Assembly: GCA_016462625.1 (NCBI GenBank)
Contig: JAEMSV010000021.1
Location: 1 to 49,161 of the forward strand
Length of the DNA: 49,161 bases
Source of the DNA: Solirubrobacteraceae bacterium
Lineage (GTDB): Bacteria > Actinomycetota > Thermoleophilia > Solirubrobacterales > Solirubrobacteraceae
Direction: 5' to 3'
Made by a program: the position numbers and the translations under genes
Shown here: piece by piece, positions 16,682 through 25,364 of the stretch
Layout: every line of letters starts with the position of its first letter
Numbering within the stretch: position 1 is the first letter of the stretch
The notes under the pieces: generated by a model
Told to the model about the DNA's origin: nothing
The model's input: the letters and a program-made list of their open reading frames with translations, nothing else
The model's database searches: none

Positions 16682-18537
16682 GAGCAGCGGGGGGTGTTCA
16701 CCAGGAGGTAGCCGTGATTCGCGTAGGCGACCTTGCCCATGCGCTTCTTGTACATGGAGGCCTCGACGAGCGAGCACGCGTAGGGGCTCGGGCCGGGCTT
16801 CGCGTTGGAGTAGTAGCTGGGCGACGACATCGCCGCCTTCTGCTCGTACATCGAGGGCACGATCATCGTTGCGTACATGCTCGGGACGTACACGTTGAGC
16901 TTCTTCTGCGCGACGACCTTCGGATCGTCGAGGAAGGTCGCGAGATCAGCGTTCAGGCTCGCGTGGCGCACTCCCGCCTCGGTGCCCTTCAGCGGGTCCC
17001 ACATCCGCGATCCCGCGAGCACGTTGACGACGAAGAGGATCGCGCAGGCGAGGGCGAACATCCGCAGCCGCTCGCCCGTGAAGATCCGCGAGAGCAGCAC
17101 GCCGGCGAAGATGAGGAACGGCACGCTCAGCGTGATGATGAGCTTCCAGCCCTGGTAGCCCGTCCAGTCCCAGCGGCTGGCGCCGAAGATGGCTGCGGCC
17201 GCCGTGACGGTGCAGACGACGCCCGCCGCGATGCCCACCCGGTCGCGCTTGAACAGCACCCAGCCGACGGCCGCGACGAAGGCGATCACCGCCGCCCAGA
17301 GCGCGATGGCCCCGAGGTCTCCGGCGCGCGTGCTGATGGCGCTCGGGTAGCCGAGGAAGATCAGCACGCTGTCGTGCAGATCGAGCGTCCAGCCGACGCC
17401 GCCCTTGTAGCCGTACACGCGCTTCGACCGCTCGACGGTCACCGTCGCGAACGGGAAGACGAGGATCACGAGGGTGACGAGCGTGATCAGCAGACCGGCC
17501 GACTGGCGCCACAGCTGCCGGAAGGCGCCCTCCGCGCGGACGACCAGCGTCGAGACGAAGTCCGCGAGCACCAGGGCGCCGGCGAGCATGAAGAGCACGA
17601 CCTGCAGCTCCGGCGAGCTCAGCCAGTTGCCACCCGCGACGATCGCGAGGCTGAGGATGATCCGCCAGTCGAACGGCCTGGTCCGCCCGGCGAAGATCAG
17701 GATCAGCTGTGCGGTGATCATCGCCAGGCAGAGGACCTGGGCGAGGAAGTAGTTCCCGACCAGGTACCAGACGAGGAAGCTCGAACTCGCGAGCGCGCCG
17801 ATGGCCAGCGCGATCCGCGGCCTGGTCGGCATGAACCACCTGACCACGGCGACCGCGCCTGCGAGCAGCCCGGCGAACGACAGCATCAGGACGATCTGCG
17901 CCGTCTTCCACACGTCGCTGCCGAGCGCGGAGGCCGAGAACGCGAGCAGCGAGTTCGCGCCGGTGTGGTCCTGGTCCGCGGAGAAGCCGCTCACCTCCGA
18001 CCCCGGGTTCCACATGTCGTAGAGGCCGGCGTTGTCGTAGCCGGCGAGCTGGACGTTCGTGGCCTCGCCGACGTAGGCGCCGACGTCCGCGTTGCCGAAC
18101 GTGAAGACGGTCAGGAACCCCGGCTGCGTGAAGGTCGAGGTGATCATCGGGACCATGAAGACGGTGGCCGCCGCGATGCCGACGATCCACGGCAGCGACA
18201 GGCCCCACACGGTGCCGAGCGCGCCACGCCGGTCGCCGAGATCGGCCCTGAGCCGCGCGAGCTCACCGCTGCGCCAGGCCCACAGCGTGGTGCCGCCGCC
18301 GGTGGCGACGACGACGAGCCACACCAGCCACGTCGGGAGCGCCCAGCCCAGGCGGGCGTACCACGAGACGGTGAGCATCACGATCCCGATCCCGTAGAGG
18401 GGGGCGAGCGCGGCCGCCCACCGCGGCATGCGGTTGCGCAGCAGCGCGACCATCGGCAGGCCGACGAGCCCGAAGATCACGACGAGCACCGCCGTCGCGA
18501 TCGGGTATTTCAGCCAGGCAAGATCGGAAAGGGACAT
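16678..18537 (-). CDS. Large polytopic membrane protein, probable GT-C-type transferase
   Basis: A 619-residue protein with roughly a dozen hydrophobic segments from residue 10 to about 510, followed by a soluble ~100-residue tail (VVAQKKLNVYVPSMYATMIV and the end). The loop after the third or fourth span has FTFGNADVGAYVGEATNVQL and NPGSEVSGFSADQDHTGANS, an acidic first loop of the kind in GT-C enzymes that use polyprenyl-phosphate sugars. The gene follows two GT2 genes; the first of these, with two C-terminal membrane spans, could supply such a donor. No Wzy or ligase signature is recognised, but a polymerase role cannot be excluded. It begins 24 nt after the preceding gene. Confidence 0.75.
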   Translation of the reverse strand: MSLSDLAWLKYPIATAVLVVIFGLVGLPMVALLRNRMPRWAAALAPLYGIGIVMLTVSWYARLGWALPTWLVWLVVVATGGGTTLWAWRSGELARLRADLGDRRGALGTVWGLSLPWIVGIAAATVFMVPMITSTFTQPGFLTVFTFGNADVGAYVGEATNVQLAGYDNAGLYDMWNPGSEVSGFSADQDHTGANSLLAFSASALGSDVWKTAQIVLMLSFAGLLAGAVAVVRWFMPTRPRIALAIGALASSSFLVWYLVGNYFLAQVLCLAMITAQLILIFAGRTRPFDWRIILSLAIVAGGNWLSSPELQVVLFMLAGALVLADFVSTLVVRAEGAFRQLWRQSAGLLITLVTLVILVFPFATVTVERSKRVYGYKGGVGWTLDLHDSVLIFLGYPSAISTRAGDLGAIALWAAVIAFVAAVGWVLFKRDRVGIAAGVVCTVTAAAAIFGASRWDWTGYQGWKLIITLSVPFLIFAGVLLSRIFTGERLRMFALACAILFVVNVLAGSRMWDPLKGTEAGVRHASLNADLATFLDDPKVVAQKKLNVYVPSMYATMIVPSMYEQKAAMSSPSYYSNAKPGPSPYACSLVEASMYKKRMGKVAYANHGYLLVNTPRCS

Positions 18538-18561
18538 GCGGAGGTCTACGGGTGGGGGGAG

Positions 18562-19446
18562 CTAACGGTTCCGGACGGCGGCTCGGGGAGACGCGTCAGC
18601 AGCTCCAACACGCCGTCGGGCCGCGAGGTTGCGCCAGTGGTACAGGCCGCGGCGACCGTACTGCATGAGCTGGGCCTTGCCGGCGCCGACCGCGACGTCG
18701 CGCCGCGTCACGGCGCTGCCGTCGTGGTCGCGCTCGCGCTCGAACAGGCGCCGCGCCTGCTCGGCCTGCGTGTGCCCCATCGCCGCCGACCACCCGGTCG
18801 TGTGCACACGGAACGTCGCGAGCGGGTCGGGCAGGGCGACGAGGTCACCGAACCGCAGCAGGCGGAACCACAGCTCGAGGTCGGTCATGTACGGCCACTC
18901 GTCGCTCCACGACCCCGTCTGCGCGAGCATCTCGGCGCGGATGAGCACCGCCGCGGGCTCACCGAGCTGGTTCGTGCCGCCGCGGATGCAGCGCGAGACC
19001 GCGTCGGCCCCGTTGACCACGCCGCGCAGCCCGCGCAGGCCGTGGTTGCGGATGAGCACCCGCCCGGTCTCGTCGATGATCGAGCGCCGCGACGCCACGA
19101 GCGCCGCCGTCCGATGGCCCTCCATGGCCGTGACCTGCTGGGCCAGGCAGTCCGGCGCGAGCGTGTCGTCGGCGCAGACGAGCTTGATGTAGGGCGCCTC
19201 GCAGGCGGCGGTCGCGCGGCGGAAGTTCTCGACCGCGCCCACGTGATCGGGGGCGGCGATGACGCGCATCCGCGGGTCGGCGTCGGCGTGCGCGCGGAGC
19301 CGCTCGAGGCTGTCGTCCGTCGAGACGTTGTCGACCGCGATGACCTCGAGATCCTCGTAGGTCTGACCGAGGATCGACCGCACCGTCTCGTCGATGAAGG
19401 GCCCGCCGTTGTAGACGGGGATGCAGACCGAGACCGTCGGCGTCAT
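18562..19446 (-). CDS. Glycosyltransferase family 2 protein
   Basis: A 294-residue soluble GT-A enzyme. It starts MTPTVSVCIPVYNGGPFIDE, contains IAVDNVSTDDSLERL and YIKLVCADDTLAPDCLAQQV (acidic metal-binding motif), and ends in a basic tail. It adds a sugar from a nucleotide donor. ATG 19446 overlaps the upstream stop as ATGA. A longer open frame continues inside the upstream gene and is ignored. Confidence 0.87.
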   Translation of the reverse strand: MTPTVSVCIPVYNGGPFIDETVRSILGQTYEDLEVIAVDNVSTDDSLERLRAHADADPRMRVIAAPDHVGAVENFRRATAACEAPYIKLVCADDTLAPDCLAQQVTAMEGHRTAALVASRRSIIDETGRVLIRNHGLRGLRGVVNGADAVSRCIRGGTNQLGEPAAVLIRAEMLAQTGSWSDEWPYMTDLELWFRLLRFGDLVALPDPLATFRVHTTGWSAAMGHTQAEQARRLFERERDHDGSAVTRRDVAVGAGKAQLMQYGRRGLYHWRNLAARRRVGAADASPRAAVRNR

Positions 19447-20405
19447 CCGGTCGGGTCCTCGAAGTTCACGAGGTCGCGCACGACGTACAGCGGCCGGCCC
19501 TTCGACTCGCGGTAGACCCGGCCGAGGTACGCGCCGACGAGGCCCAGGCTCAGCAGCTGGACGCCGCCCATGAAGAGGATCGCGACCATCAGCGACCCGT
19601 AGCCGGCCACGCCCCTGTCCGGATTGACGATCGTGCCGACGATGACCCAGACCGCGAGACCGAGCGCGAACACCGTGATGATCGCGCCCAACCCCGAGGC
19701 GAGGTTCAGGGGCCGCTCGGAGAAGCTCGTGACCGCGTCGAAGGCCAGTCGCACGCGGCGGACGAAGCGATAGTTGCTGGTGCCCGCGTACCGGACGTCG
19801 CGCTCGTACGGGACGGCCGTGTTGCGGAAGCCGATCCACGGGACCATCCCGCGGATGTACCGGTTCTCCTCGCGCATGTTCACGAAGACGTCGCGCACCT
19901 TGTGGTCGATGAGCCGGAAGTCCCCGACCTCGGACCGCAGCGGCGTCTCCGAGAGCCACCCGAGGATCCGGTAGAACCAGCCGATCAGGAAGAGCATCAG
20001 GCGCGGCTCGCCGGGCCGCTGGGTGCGCTGTCCGTCGACGACGTCGTAGCCCTCGCGCCAGCGATCGATCATGGCCGGGATGACCTCGGGCGGATCCTGG
20101 AGGTCCGTGTCGATCACGACCGTCGCGTCGCCGGTCGCGTGGTCGAGCCCCGACGTGATCGCGAGCTGATGCCCGAAGTTCCTCGACAGCTCGACGAGCT
20201 TCACGCGGGAGTCGTCGGCGCCCAGTGCGCGGACGCGCTCGGCCGAAGCGTCGTCGCTTCCGTCGTCGACGTAGATCGCCTCGTAGCGCACGGGCGGGTC
20301 CACGCCCTCGAGGGCGGCAGCGAGGCGCGCGTGGAACTGCTCGACGGTCGCCTCCTCGCGATACATCGGACAGACCACGGACACCAATGGGTCCGATGGA
20401 CGCAT
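19443..20405 (-). CDS. Membrane GT2, polyprenyl-phosphate sugar transferase (GtrB/DPM1-like)
   Basis: A 320-residue GT2 with LVSVVCPMYREEATVEQFHA at the start, EAIYVDDGSDDASAERV, and VVIDTDLQDPPEVIPAMIDR, which is typical of GtrB/ArnC/DPM enzymes that load sugars onto polyprenyl phosphate. Two C-terminal membrane helices follow (LGAIITVFALGLAVWVIVG and MVAILFMGGVQLLSLGLVGA). It is the first gene of the minus-strand operon and probably feeds the polytopic protein two genes downstream. Three in-frame starts exist: ATG 20405, ATG 20414 and one at 20441. 20405 is preferred because TAGCGT lies 10 nt upstream of it and only 1 nt from 20414. Confidence 0.88.
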   Translation of the reverse strand: MRPSDPLVSVVCPMYREEATVEQFHARLAAALEGVDPPVRYEAIYVDDGSDDASAERVRALGADDSRVKLVELSRNFGHQLAITSGLDHATGDATVVIDTDLQDPPEVIPAMIDRWREGYDVVDGQRTQRPGEPRLMLFLIGWFYRILGWLSETPLRSEVGDFRLIDHKVRDVFVNMREENRYIRGMVPWIGFRNTAVPYERDVRYAGTSNYRFVRRVRLAFDAVTSFSERPLNLASGLGAIITVFALGLAVWVIVGTIVNPDRGVAGYGSLMVAILFMGGVQLLSLGLVGAYLGRVYRESKGRPLYVVRDLVNFEDPTG

Positions 20406-20415
20406 TTCGCGCATC

Positions 20416-20421
20416 ACGCTA
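20416..20421 (-). promoter_or_regulatory. Putative -10 element (TAGCGT) of the minus-strand glycan operon
   Basis: TAGCGT on the minus strand, 10 nt before ATG 20405. It would drive the nine-gene operon ending at 6965. The plus-strand operon has the identical hexamer 43 bp away. No good -35 is visible. Confidence 0.5.
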
Positions 20422-20463
20422 GCGAACGCCCCGGGGCACACGATTTGTGGGGTTTGCGGGTGG

Positions 20464-20469
20464 TAGCGT
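20464..20469 (+). promoter_or_regulatory. Putative -10 element (TAGCGT) of the plus-strand glycan operon
   Basis: TAGCGT ends 7 nt before GTG 20477, which makes this GTG the likely start rather than GTG 20468, which overlaps the hexamer. Confidence 0.5.
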
Positions 20470-20476
20470 GCCGAGC

Positions 20477-22024
20477 GTGACGTCCCGGTCGAAGCCGCTG
20501 CGCACCGCCGTGGCGGACCTTCGGCGCTCAGAGACGATGCGCGCGGCGGCGATGGGGATCGCCAACGCGGTCTCGGTCGGCGTGCAGCTCGTGTTCACCG
20601 TCGTGTTCGCGCGAGTGCTCGGAGACGACTACGGCAGCCTCGGCCGGCTCGTCTCGTTCTTCCTCATCCTCGCCGTGCCCGCGCTCGCCTTCCAGGCCGC
20701 CGTCGCCCGCGATGTCGCAGTCGGCGCGCTCGGCTCCGGCGACCAGCTCGCCGCGGCCTATCGCGCATGGTCGGTCCGCCTCGGCATCGTGGTCGCAGTC
20801 ATCACGCTCCTGGCGATCCTGCTGCGCGGGCAGCTCGCCGATCTGCTGAGCGTCAGCGAGACGTGGGCCGCCGCGGCGGCGGTCGGATCCGCCGCGCTCT
20901 GGGGCCTGGTGGCGCTGCAGCGCGGGCTGATCCAGGGGCTCCAGTGGTACGGGGCGCTGGCGTGGTCCATCGTCCTCGAGGCCGTCGGCCGCCTGGTCCT
21001 GTCCATCCTGCTGTTCGCCGCCGGCCTCGGCGTCACCGGGGCGTTCACCGGGACGACGCTGTCCATCATCGGGGTGTACGTCGCACTCCACCTCACGCTC
21101 GTCGGCCGCCTCGGTGATGGGCACAGCCACGTCGCCGAGCGGCTCCGGACGCTGCTGCGACGGGCCTGGGCGCCGATGGCCGCCCTCGGCATCCTGGCGG
21201 TGCTCCAGTACGTCGACGTCATCCTCGCGGGACGCGAGTTCGGCGAGAGCGAGTCGAGCGCGTATGCAGCCGCGTCCGTCGCCGCGAAGGTCACGTTCTT
21301 CATGGCGATCGGGCTCGCCTTCCACGTCCTTCCCGAATCGGCGCGCCGCGCCGCCGAGGGAGAGCGGCCCATCGGCGTCCTCTGGCAGGCCCTCGGCCTG
21401 CTCGGGATCGTCGCGGTCCCGACCATGCTCCTGTACTGGCTGGTCCCCGACCTGCTCCTCGACATCGCGTTCGGCGGGCAGTTCAGCGAGGCCGCGGACG
21501 CACTCGTCATCCTTGGCGCGGCGTACACGCTCCTCGGGGTCACCTACCTCGCGGTGCAGTACCTGCTGGCGCTGCACCGGTCGGCGTTCGTGCTGGTCCT
21601 CCTGGCCTCGGTCGTCGTCGAGGTCGTGGTGCTCGTCGCCGCGGAGGGCACGACGCTCGTGCGCTTCTCCGCCCTGGTCCTGCTGGTGCAGGCCGTGGTG
21701 ACCACCGTCGTCCTGACGCTCGCGGTCCTCGCACGCCCCGGCGAGCCGGACTCCGAACCCGCCGATAGCCTTGCGCGCCATGAAGGTGATCATCCTGGCG
21801 GGCGGCCTGGGCTCGCGCCTGAGCGAAGAGACGGCGACGCGTCCGAAGCCGATGGTGGAAATCGGCGGCAAGCCGATGCTCTGGCACATCATGACCCTGT
21901 ACGCCAAGCACGGCCTGACCGACTTCGTCGTCTGCCTGGGCTACAAGGGCTACGTGATCAAGGAGTACTTCGCCAACTACTTCCTGCACACGTCGGACGT
22001 CACCTTCGATCTCGGCAAGGGTGA
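20477..22024 (+). CDS. Polysaccharide flippase (Wzx/MOP-type), 3' end possibly frameshifted
   Basis: About 515 residues as read. The first ~430 form a polytopic membrane protein with about 12 hydrophobic segments ([60 protein letters not shown]), matching oligosaccharide flippases of the MOP superfamily that move undecaprenyl-linked repeat units across the membrane. The last ~85 residues, from about 21,770, are hydrophilic and come from reading the start of rfbF in another frame, giving a 245-nt overlap. A TAG at 21766-21768 in a different frame would be the natural end, so a 1-nt indel shortly before it is suspected. GTG 20477 was chosen as start. Confidence 0.8.
   Translation: MTSRSKPLRTAVADLRRSETMRAAAMGIANAVSVGVQLVFTVVFARVLGDDYGSLGRLVSFFLILAVPALAFQAAVARDVAVGALGSGDQLAAAYRAWSVRLGIVVAVITLLAILLRGQLADLLSVSETWAAAAAVGSAALWGLVALQRGLIQGLQWYGALAWSIVLEAVGRLVLSILLFAAGLGVTGAFTGTTLSIIGVYVALHLTLVGRLGDGHSHVAERLRTLLRRAWAPMAALGILAVLQYVDVILAGREFGESESSAYAAASVAAKVTFFMAIGLAFHVLPESARRAAEGERPIGVLWQALGLLGIVAVPTMLLYWLVPDLLLDIAFGGQFSEAADALVILGAAYTLLGVTYLAVQYLLALHRSAFVLVLLASVVVEVVVLVAAEGTTLVRFSALVLLVQAVVTTVVLTLAVLARPGEPDSEPADSLARHEGDHPGGRPGLAPERRDGDASEADGGNRRQADALAHHDPVRQARPDRLRRLPGLQGLRDQGVLRQLLPAHVGRHLRSRQG
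21766..21771 (+). promoter_or_regulatory. Putative -10 element (TAGCCT) of rfbF
   Basis: TAGCCT lies 8 nt before ATG 21780. Its TAG could also be the intended stop of the flippase gene, as at three other junctions in this window. Confidence 0.45.
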
Positions 22025-22544
22025 GATGACCGTCCACCGCTCCGAGACGGAGCCGTGGAAGGTCACCCTCGTCGACACCGGCGCCGACACGCAGACCGGC
22101 GGGCGCCTCAAGCGGGTGATCCCCTACGCCGAGGGCGAGACCTTCTGCATGACGTACGGCGACGGACTGTCCGACGTCGACATCGACGCGGTCATCGAGA
22201 CCCACCGCGGCCACGACGGCCTCGCGACCGTCACCGCCGTCCAGCCGCCCGGCCGGTTCGGCGCGCTGGAGATCGACGGTCCCGACGTCACCGCCTTCCG
22301 CGAGAAGCCCCGCGGCGACAACGCGTGGATCAACGGCGGATTCTTCGTCCTCGAGCCGGGCGTCGCCGACTACATCGACGGCGACCCGACGAAGTGGGAG
22401 GAGGAGCCGATGCGCGCGCTCGCAGCCGACGGCAAGCTCGCCGCGTACCGGCACGACGGGTTCTGGCAGGCGATGGACACGCTGCGCGAGCGCAACGACC
22501 TCGAGGCCCTCTGGGCCAGCGGCGAGGCGCCGTGGCGGGCGTAG
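21780..22544 (+). CDS. rfbF: Glucose-1-phosphate cytidylyltransferase
   Basis: A 254-residue nucleotidyltransferase that makes CDP-glucose from CTP and glucose-1-phosphate. The N-terminus [18 protein letters not shown] is the nucleotide-binding loop, followed by [33 protein letters not shown] carries the metal-binding aspartate, and [20 protein letters not shown] and [20 protein letters not shown] are RfbF-typical. Length matches the family (about 255). ATG 21780 is preferred over TTG 21771. It overlaps rfbG by 13 nt, so the first two steps of the CDP-sugar pathway are coupled. Confidence 0.95.
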   Translation: MKVIILAGGLGSRLSEETATRPKPMVEIGGKPMLWHIMTLYAKHGLTDFVVCLGYKGYVIKEYFANYFLHTSDVTFDLGKGEMTVHRSETEPWKVTLVDTGADTQTGGRLKRVIPYAEGETFCMTYGDGLSDVDIDAVIETHRGHDGLATVTAVQPPGRFGALEIDGPDVTAFREKPRGDNAWINGGFFVLEPGVADYIDGDPTKWEEEPMRALAADGKLAAYRHDGFWQAMDTLRERNDLEALWASGEAPWRA

Positions 22545-23581
22545 ACCCCGCGTTCTGGGACGGCCGGCGGGTCCTGCTCACCGGCCACACCGGCTTCAAG
22601 GGCGCCTGGCTGACGCTCTGGCTGACGCAGCTCGGCGCGAACGTCACCGGCGTCTCGGACGAGGTTCCGACGGACCCTTCGCTGTTCGCGCTCGCGCGGC
22701 TGGCCGACGACATCGACGACCGCCGCGCCGACGTGCGCGACCAGCTCGCCATGACGCAGCTCGTCAGCGAGGTCCAGCCGGAGGTCGTCATCCACATGGC
22801 GGCGCAGCCGTTCGTGCGCCGGTCGTTCGCCGAGCCGGTCGAGACCTACGCGACGAACGTCATGGGCACCGTCAACGTGCTCGACGCGGTCCGGACGCAG
22901 GGACGCGACGTGCTGGCGATCGTCAACGTCACCTCCGACAAGTGCTACGACAACCGCGAACAGCGTCGCCCGTTCACCGAGGACGACTGCATGGGTGGGC
23001 ACGACCCGTACTCGAACTCCAAGGGCTGCGCCGAGCTCGTCGCCGACGCGTACCGGCGCTCGTACGAGATGCCGCTCGCCAGCGCCCGCGCGGGCAACGT
23101 GGTCGGTGGAGGCGACTGGGGCGAGGACCGGCTCATCCCCGACGTCATGCAGGGCGCGCTCGCGGGTGCGCCGATCCGCATCCGCAATCCCGAGGCGATC
23201 CGCCCGTGGCAGCACGTGCTCAACCCGCTCTCCGGCTACCTCCTCATCGCCGAGCGCCTGGCGGCGGGCGATCCCGTCGCCGAGGGCTGGAACTTCGGGC
23301 CCGCGCAGGACGACGCCAAGCCCGTTCGCTGGATCGCCGACCAGCTGACCGCCGCGTGGCCGCAGCCGCTGGCGTGGGAGTTCGACGAGGGGCCCCATCC
23401 GCACGAGGCGGCCTATCTCGCACTCGATTCGACCAAGGCCCGGGAGCAGCTCGGCTGGCGGCCGCGATGGGCCCTCCCGGAAACCATCGACCGAATCGTC
23501 GAGTGGTACGCCGCCCTGCGCGACGGGGCGGACATGCGCGCCATGACCGCTCGCCAGCTGGACGCCTTCACCGCCGCCTGA
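22532..23581 (+). CDS. rfbG: CDP-glucose 4,6-dehydratase
   Basis: A 349-residue extended short-chain dehydrogenase converting CDP-glucose to CDP-4-keto-6-deoxyglucose. The NAD-binding motif is [57 protein letters not shown] and [20 protein letters not shown] contain the catalytic Ser/Thr, Tyr and Lys (YSNSK). [20 protein letters not shown] and [15 protein letters not shown] are typical of this subfamily. GTG 22532 was chosen because it starts just before the Rossmann motif and overlaps the rfbF stop; the longer open frame lies inside rfbF. Confidence 0.95.
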   Translation: MAGVDPAFWDGRRVLLTGHTGFKGAWLTLWLTQLGANVTGVSDEVPTDPSLFALARLADDIDDRRADVRDQLAMTQLVSEVQPEVVIHMAAQPFVRRSFAEPVETYATNVMGTVNVLDAVRTQGRDVLAIVNVTSDKCYDNREQRRPFTEDDCMGGHDPYSNSKGCAELVADAYRRSYEMPLASARAGNVVGGGDWGEDRLIPDVMQGALAGAPIRIRNPEAIRPWQHVLNPLSGYLLIAERLAAGDPVAEGWNFGPAQDDAKPVRWIADQLTAAWPQPLAWEFDEGPHPHEAAYLALDSTKAREQLGWRPRWALPETIDRIVEWYAALRDGADMRAMTARQLDAFTAA

Positions 23582-23585
23582 CGCA

Positions 23586-23591
23586 TAGGCT
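23586..23591 (+). promoter_or_regulatory. Putative -10 element (TAGGCT) of the C-methyltransferase gene
   Basis: TAGGCT in the 17-nt gap after rfbG, 7 nt before ATG 23599. Confidence 0.45.
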
Positions 23592-23598
23592 GTCGCGC

Positions 23599-24831
23599 AT
23601 GACCGCCACGCCCTGCCGGTTCTGCGGCGCCTCCCTCGAGCATGTCTTCTGCGACCTCGGGATGTCCCCGCTCGCGAACTCGTACCTGCCGCCGGAACGG
23701 CAGAACGCGATGGAGCCGTTCTATCCGCTCCGCGCGCTGGTCTGCTCGGAGTGCTTCCTCGTCCAGCTCGAGGAGTTCGAGACGGCCGAGCACATCTTCT
23801 CCGACTACGCGTACTTCTCCTCGTACTCCACGTCATGGCTCGAGCACAGCAAGCGGTACGTCGACGAGATGGTCGGCCGGCTCGGCCTCGACGAGTCGAG
23901 CCACGTCGTCGAGATCGCGTCCAACGACGGGTATCTCCTGAAGTTCTTTCATGAGCGTCAGATCTCCGTGCTCGGCATCGAGCCGGCCGCGAACGTCGCC
24001 AAGGTCGCGCTGCAGAAGGGCATCCCGACGCTCGTCGAGTTCTTCGGCGTGGAGACCGCGACCTCCGTCAAGGAGGAGTCGCAGGCCGACCTGCTGCTGG
24101 GCAACAACGTCCTCGCGCACGTGCCCGACATCAACGACTTCGTGGGCGGCATGAAGGTCCTGCTGAAGCCGGGCGGCGTGATCACCATGGAGTTCCCGCA
24201 CCTGCAGAAGCTCATCGACCTGCGCCAGTGGGACACGATCTACCACGAGCACTTCTCGTACCTGTCGTTCACGACGGCGTCGAAGGTCTTCGCGGCGCAC
24301 GGCCTGCGGCTGTTCGACGTCCAGGAGCTGCCGACGCACGGCGGGTCGCTGCGCATCTTCGGCTGCCACGCCGACGACGCGTCGAAGCCGATCACGGACG
24401 CCGCGACGGCGCTGCTCGAGCGCGAGGCCGCGGCCGGGTTCCTCGACATCGAGACGTACGTCGCCTTCGGCGAGCAGGTCCACGCGGACAAGCGGCGCAT
24501 CCTCGAGTTCCTCACGGGGCTGAAGGACGAGGGCAAGCGGATCGTGGGCTACGGCGCGCCCGCCAAGGGCAACACGATGCTCAACTACTGCGGCGTGCGC
24601 ACGGACTTCCTGGAGTACACGTGCGACCTCAACCCGCACAAGCAGGGCAGCGTCCTGCCGGGCACGCACATCCCGATCGTGTCCCCCGACGCGATCATGG
24701 AGACGAAGCCCGACGTCGTGCTGATCCTGCCGTGGAACCTCCGCGACGAGATCACCGAGCAGCTCTCGGAGATCAGCTCGTGGGGCGGCCGGTTCGCCGC
24801 GCGTGACCCGGAGCTGAAGCTGCTCGGATGA
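23599..24831 (+). CDS. NDP-sugar C-methyltransferase (TylC3/CloU-type)
   Basis: A 410-residue three-part protein. An N-terminal zinc-binding domain has CRFCG near residue 6 and CSECF near 50. The central SAM-binding domain has VVEIASNDGYLLKFFHER and LLLGNNVLAHVPDINDFVGG. EFPHLQKLIDLRQWDTIYHE and HFSYLSFTTA are followed by the C-terminal domain with GYGAPAKGNTMLNYCGV. This architecture defines enzymes that add a methyl group to carbon next to the keto group of NDP-4-keto-deoxysugars, as in mycarose or noviose synthesis. Here the neighbours make a CDP-4-keto sugar, so the substrate is inferred to be CDP-linked. It overlaps the next gene as ATGA. Confidence 0.88.
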   Translation: MTATPCRFCGASLEHVFCDLGMSPLANSYLPPERQNAMEPFYPLRALVCSECFLVQLEEFETAEHIFSDYAYFSSYSTSWLEHSKRYVDEMVGRLGLDESSHVVEIASNDGYLLKFFHERQISVLGIEPAANVAKVALQKGIPTLVEFFGVETATSVKEESQADLLLGNNVLAHVPDINDFVGGMKVLLKPGGVITMEFPHLQKLIDLRQWDTIYHEHFSYLSFTTASKVFAAHGLRLFDVQELPTHGGSLRIFGCHADDASKPITDAATALLEREAAAGFLDIETYVAFGEQVHADKRRILEFLTGLKDEGKRIVGYGAPAKGNTMLNYCGVRTDFLEYTCDLNPHKQGSVLPGTHIPIVSPDAIMETKPDVVLILPWNLRDEITEQLSEISSWGGRFAARDPELKLLG

Positions 24832-25364
24832 GGTTCCTGGAGACCCCGCTCGACGGCGCCTGGGTGCTCGAGCCCGAGCGCCGGGGCGACGAGCGCGGCT
24901 GGTTCGCGCGGACGTACGACGCGGACGTGTTCGCGGAGCGGGGACTGCCGGCGCTGGGGGTGCAGTGCAACGCGTCCTTCAACGCGAAGCGCGACACGCT
25001 GCGCGGCATGCACTACCAGCGCGACCCCGACGGGGAGCCGAAGCTCGTCCGCTGCTCGTCGGGCGCGGTGTGGGACGTCGCAGTGGACCTGCGGCGCGGC
25101 TCTCCGTCGTACCTGCGGTGGTTCGGGGTGGAGCTGTCGCCCGCCAGCGGGCGCGGGTTCTTCATCCCGACCGGCTGCGCCCACGGCTTCCAGACGCTCA
25201 CCGAGGACTGCGAGCTGCAGTACATGATGGGCCACCGCTACGTCCCCGGCGCGGCGACGGGCGTGCGCTGGGACGACCCCGCCTTCGGGATCGAATGGCC
25301 GGCGCCGTCGGGCGAGCGAACGATGACCGAGCGCGACCGGACCTGGCCGGACTTCACGGCGTGA
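24828..25364 (+). CDS. RmlC-like NDP-4-keto-sugar epimerase (first copy)
   Basis: A 178-residue cupin. RGDERGWFARTYDADVF near the start, DTLRGMHYQRDPDGEPKLVR (with the catalytic His), GAVWDVAVDLRRGSPSY and GFFIPTGCAHGFQTL form the RmlC core, and RWDDPAFGIEWP is the conserved end. It should epimerise C3 and/or C5 of a 4-keto-6-deoxy sugar. Because the neighbouring genes are for CDP-sugars, the dTDP-rhamnose role usual for RmlC is not assumed. It is coupled to the C-methyltransferase upstream and to the SDR downstream (GTGA). Confidence 0.88.
   Translation: MRFLETPLDGAWVLEPERRGDERGWFARTYDADVFAERGLPALGVQCNASFNAKRDTLRGMHYQRDPDGEPKLVRCSSGAVWDVAVDLRRGSPSYLRWFGVELSPASGRGFFIPTGCAHGFQTLTEDCELQYMMGHRYVPGAATGVRWDDPAFGIEWPAPSGERTMTERDRTWPDFTA

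Noticed and set aside
16714..19515. 933-codon open frame on the plus strand opposite the polytopic membrane protein
   Set aside because: Highly charged, repetitive Arg/Glu/His content; a mirror of a hydrophobic gene, not a protein.
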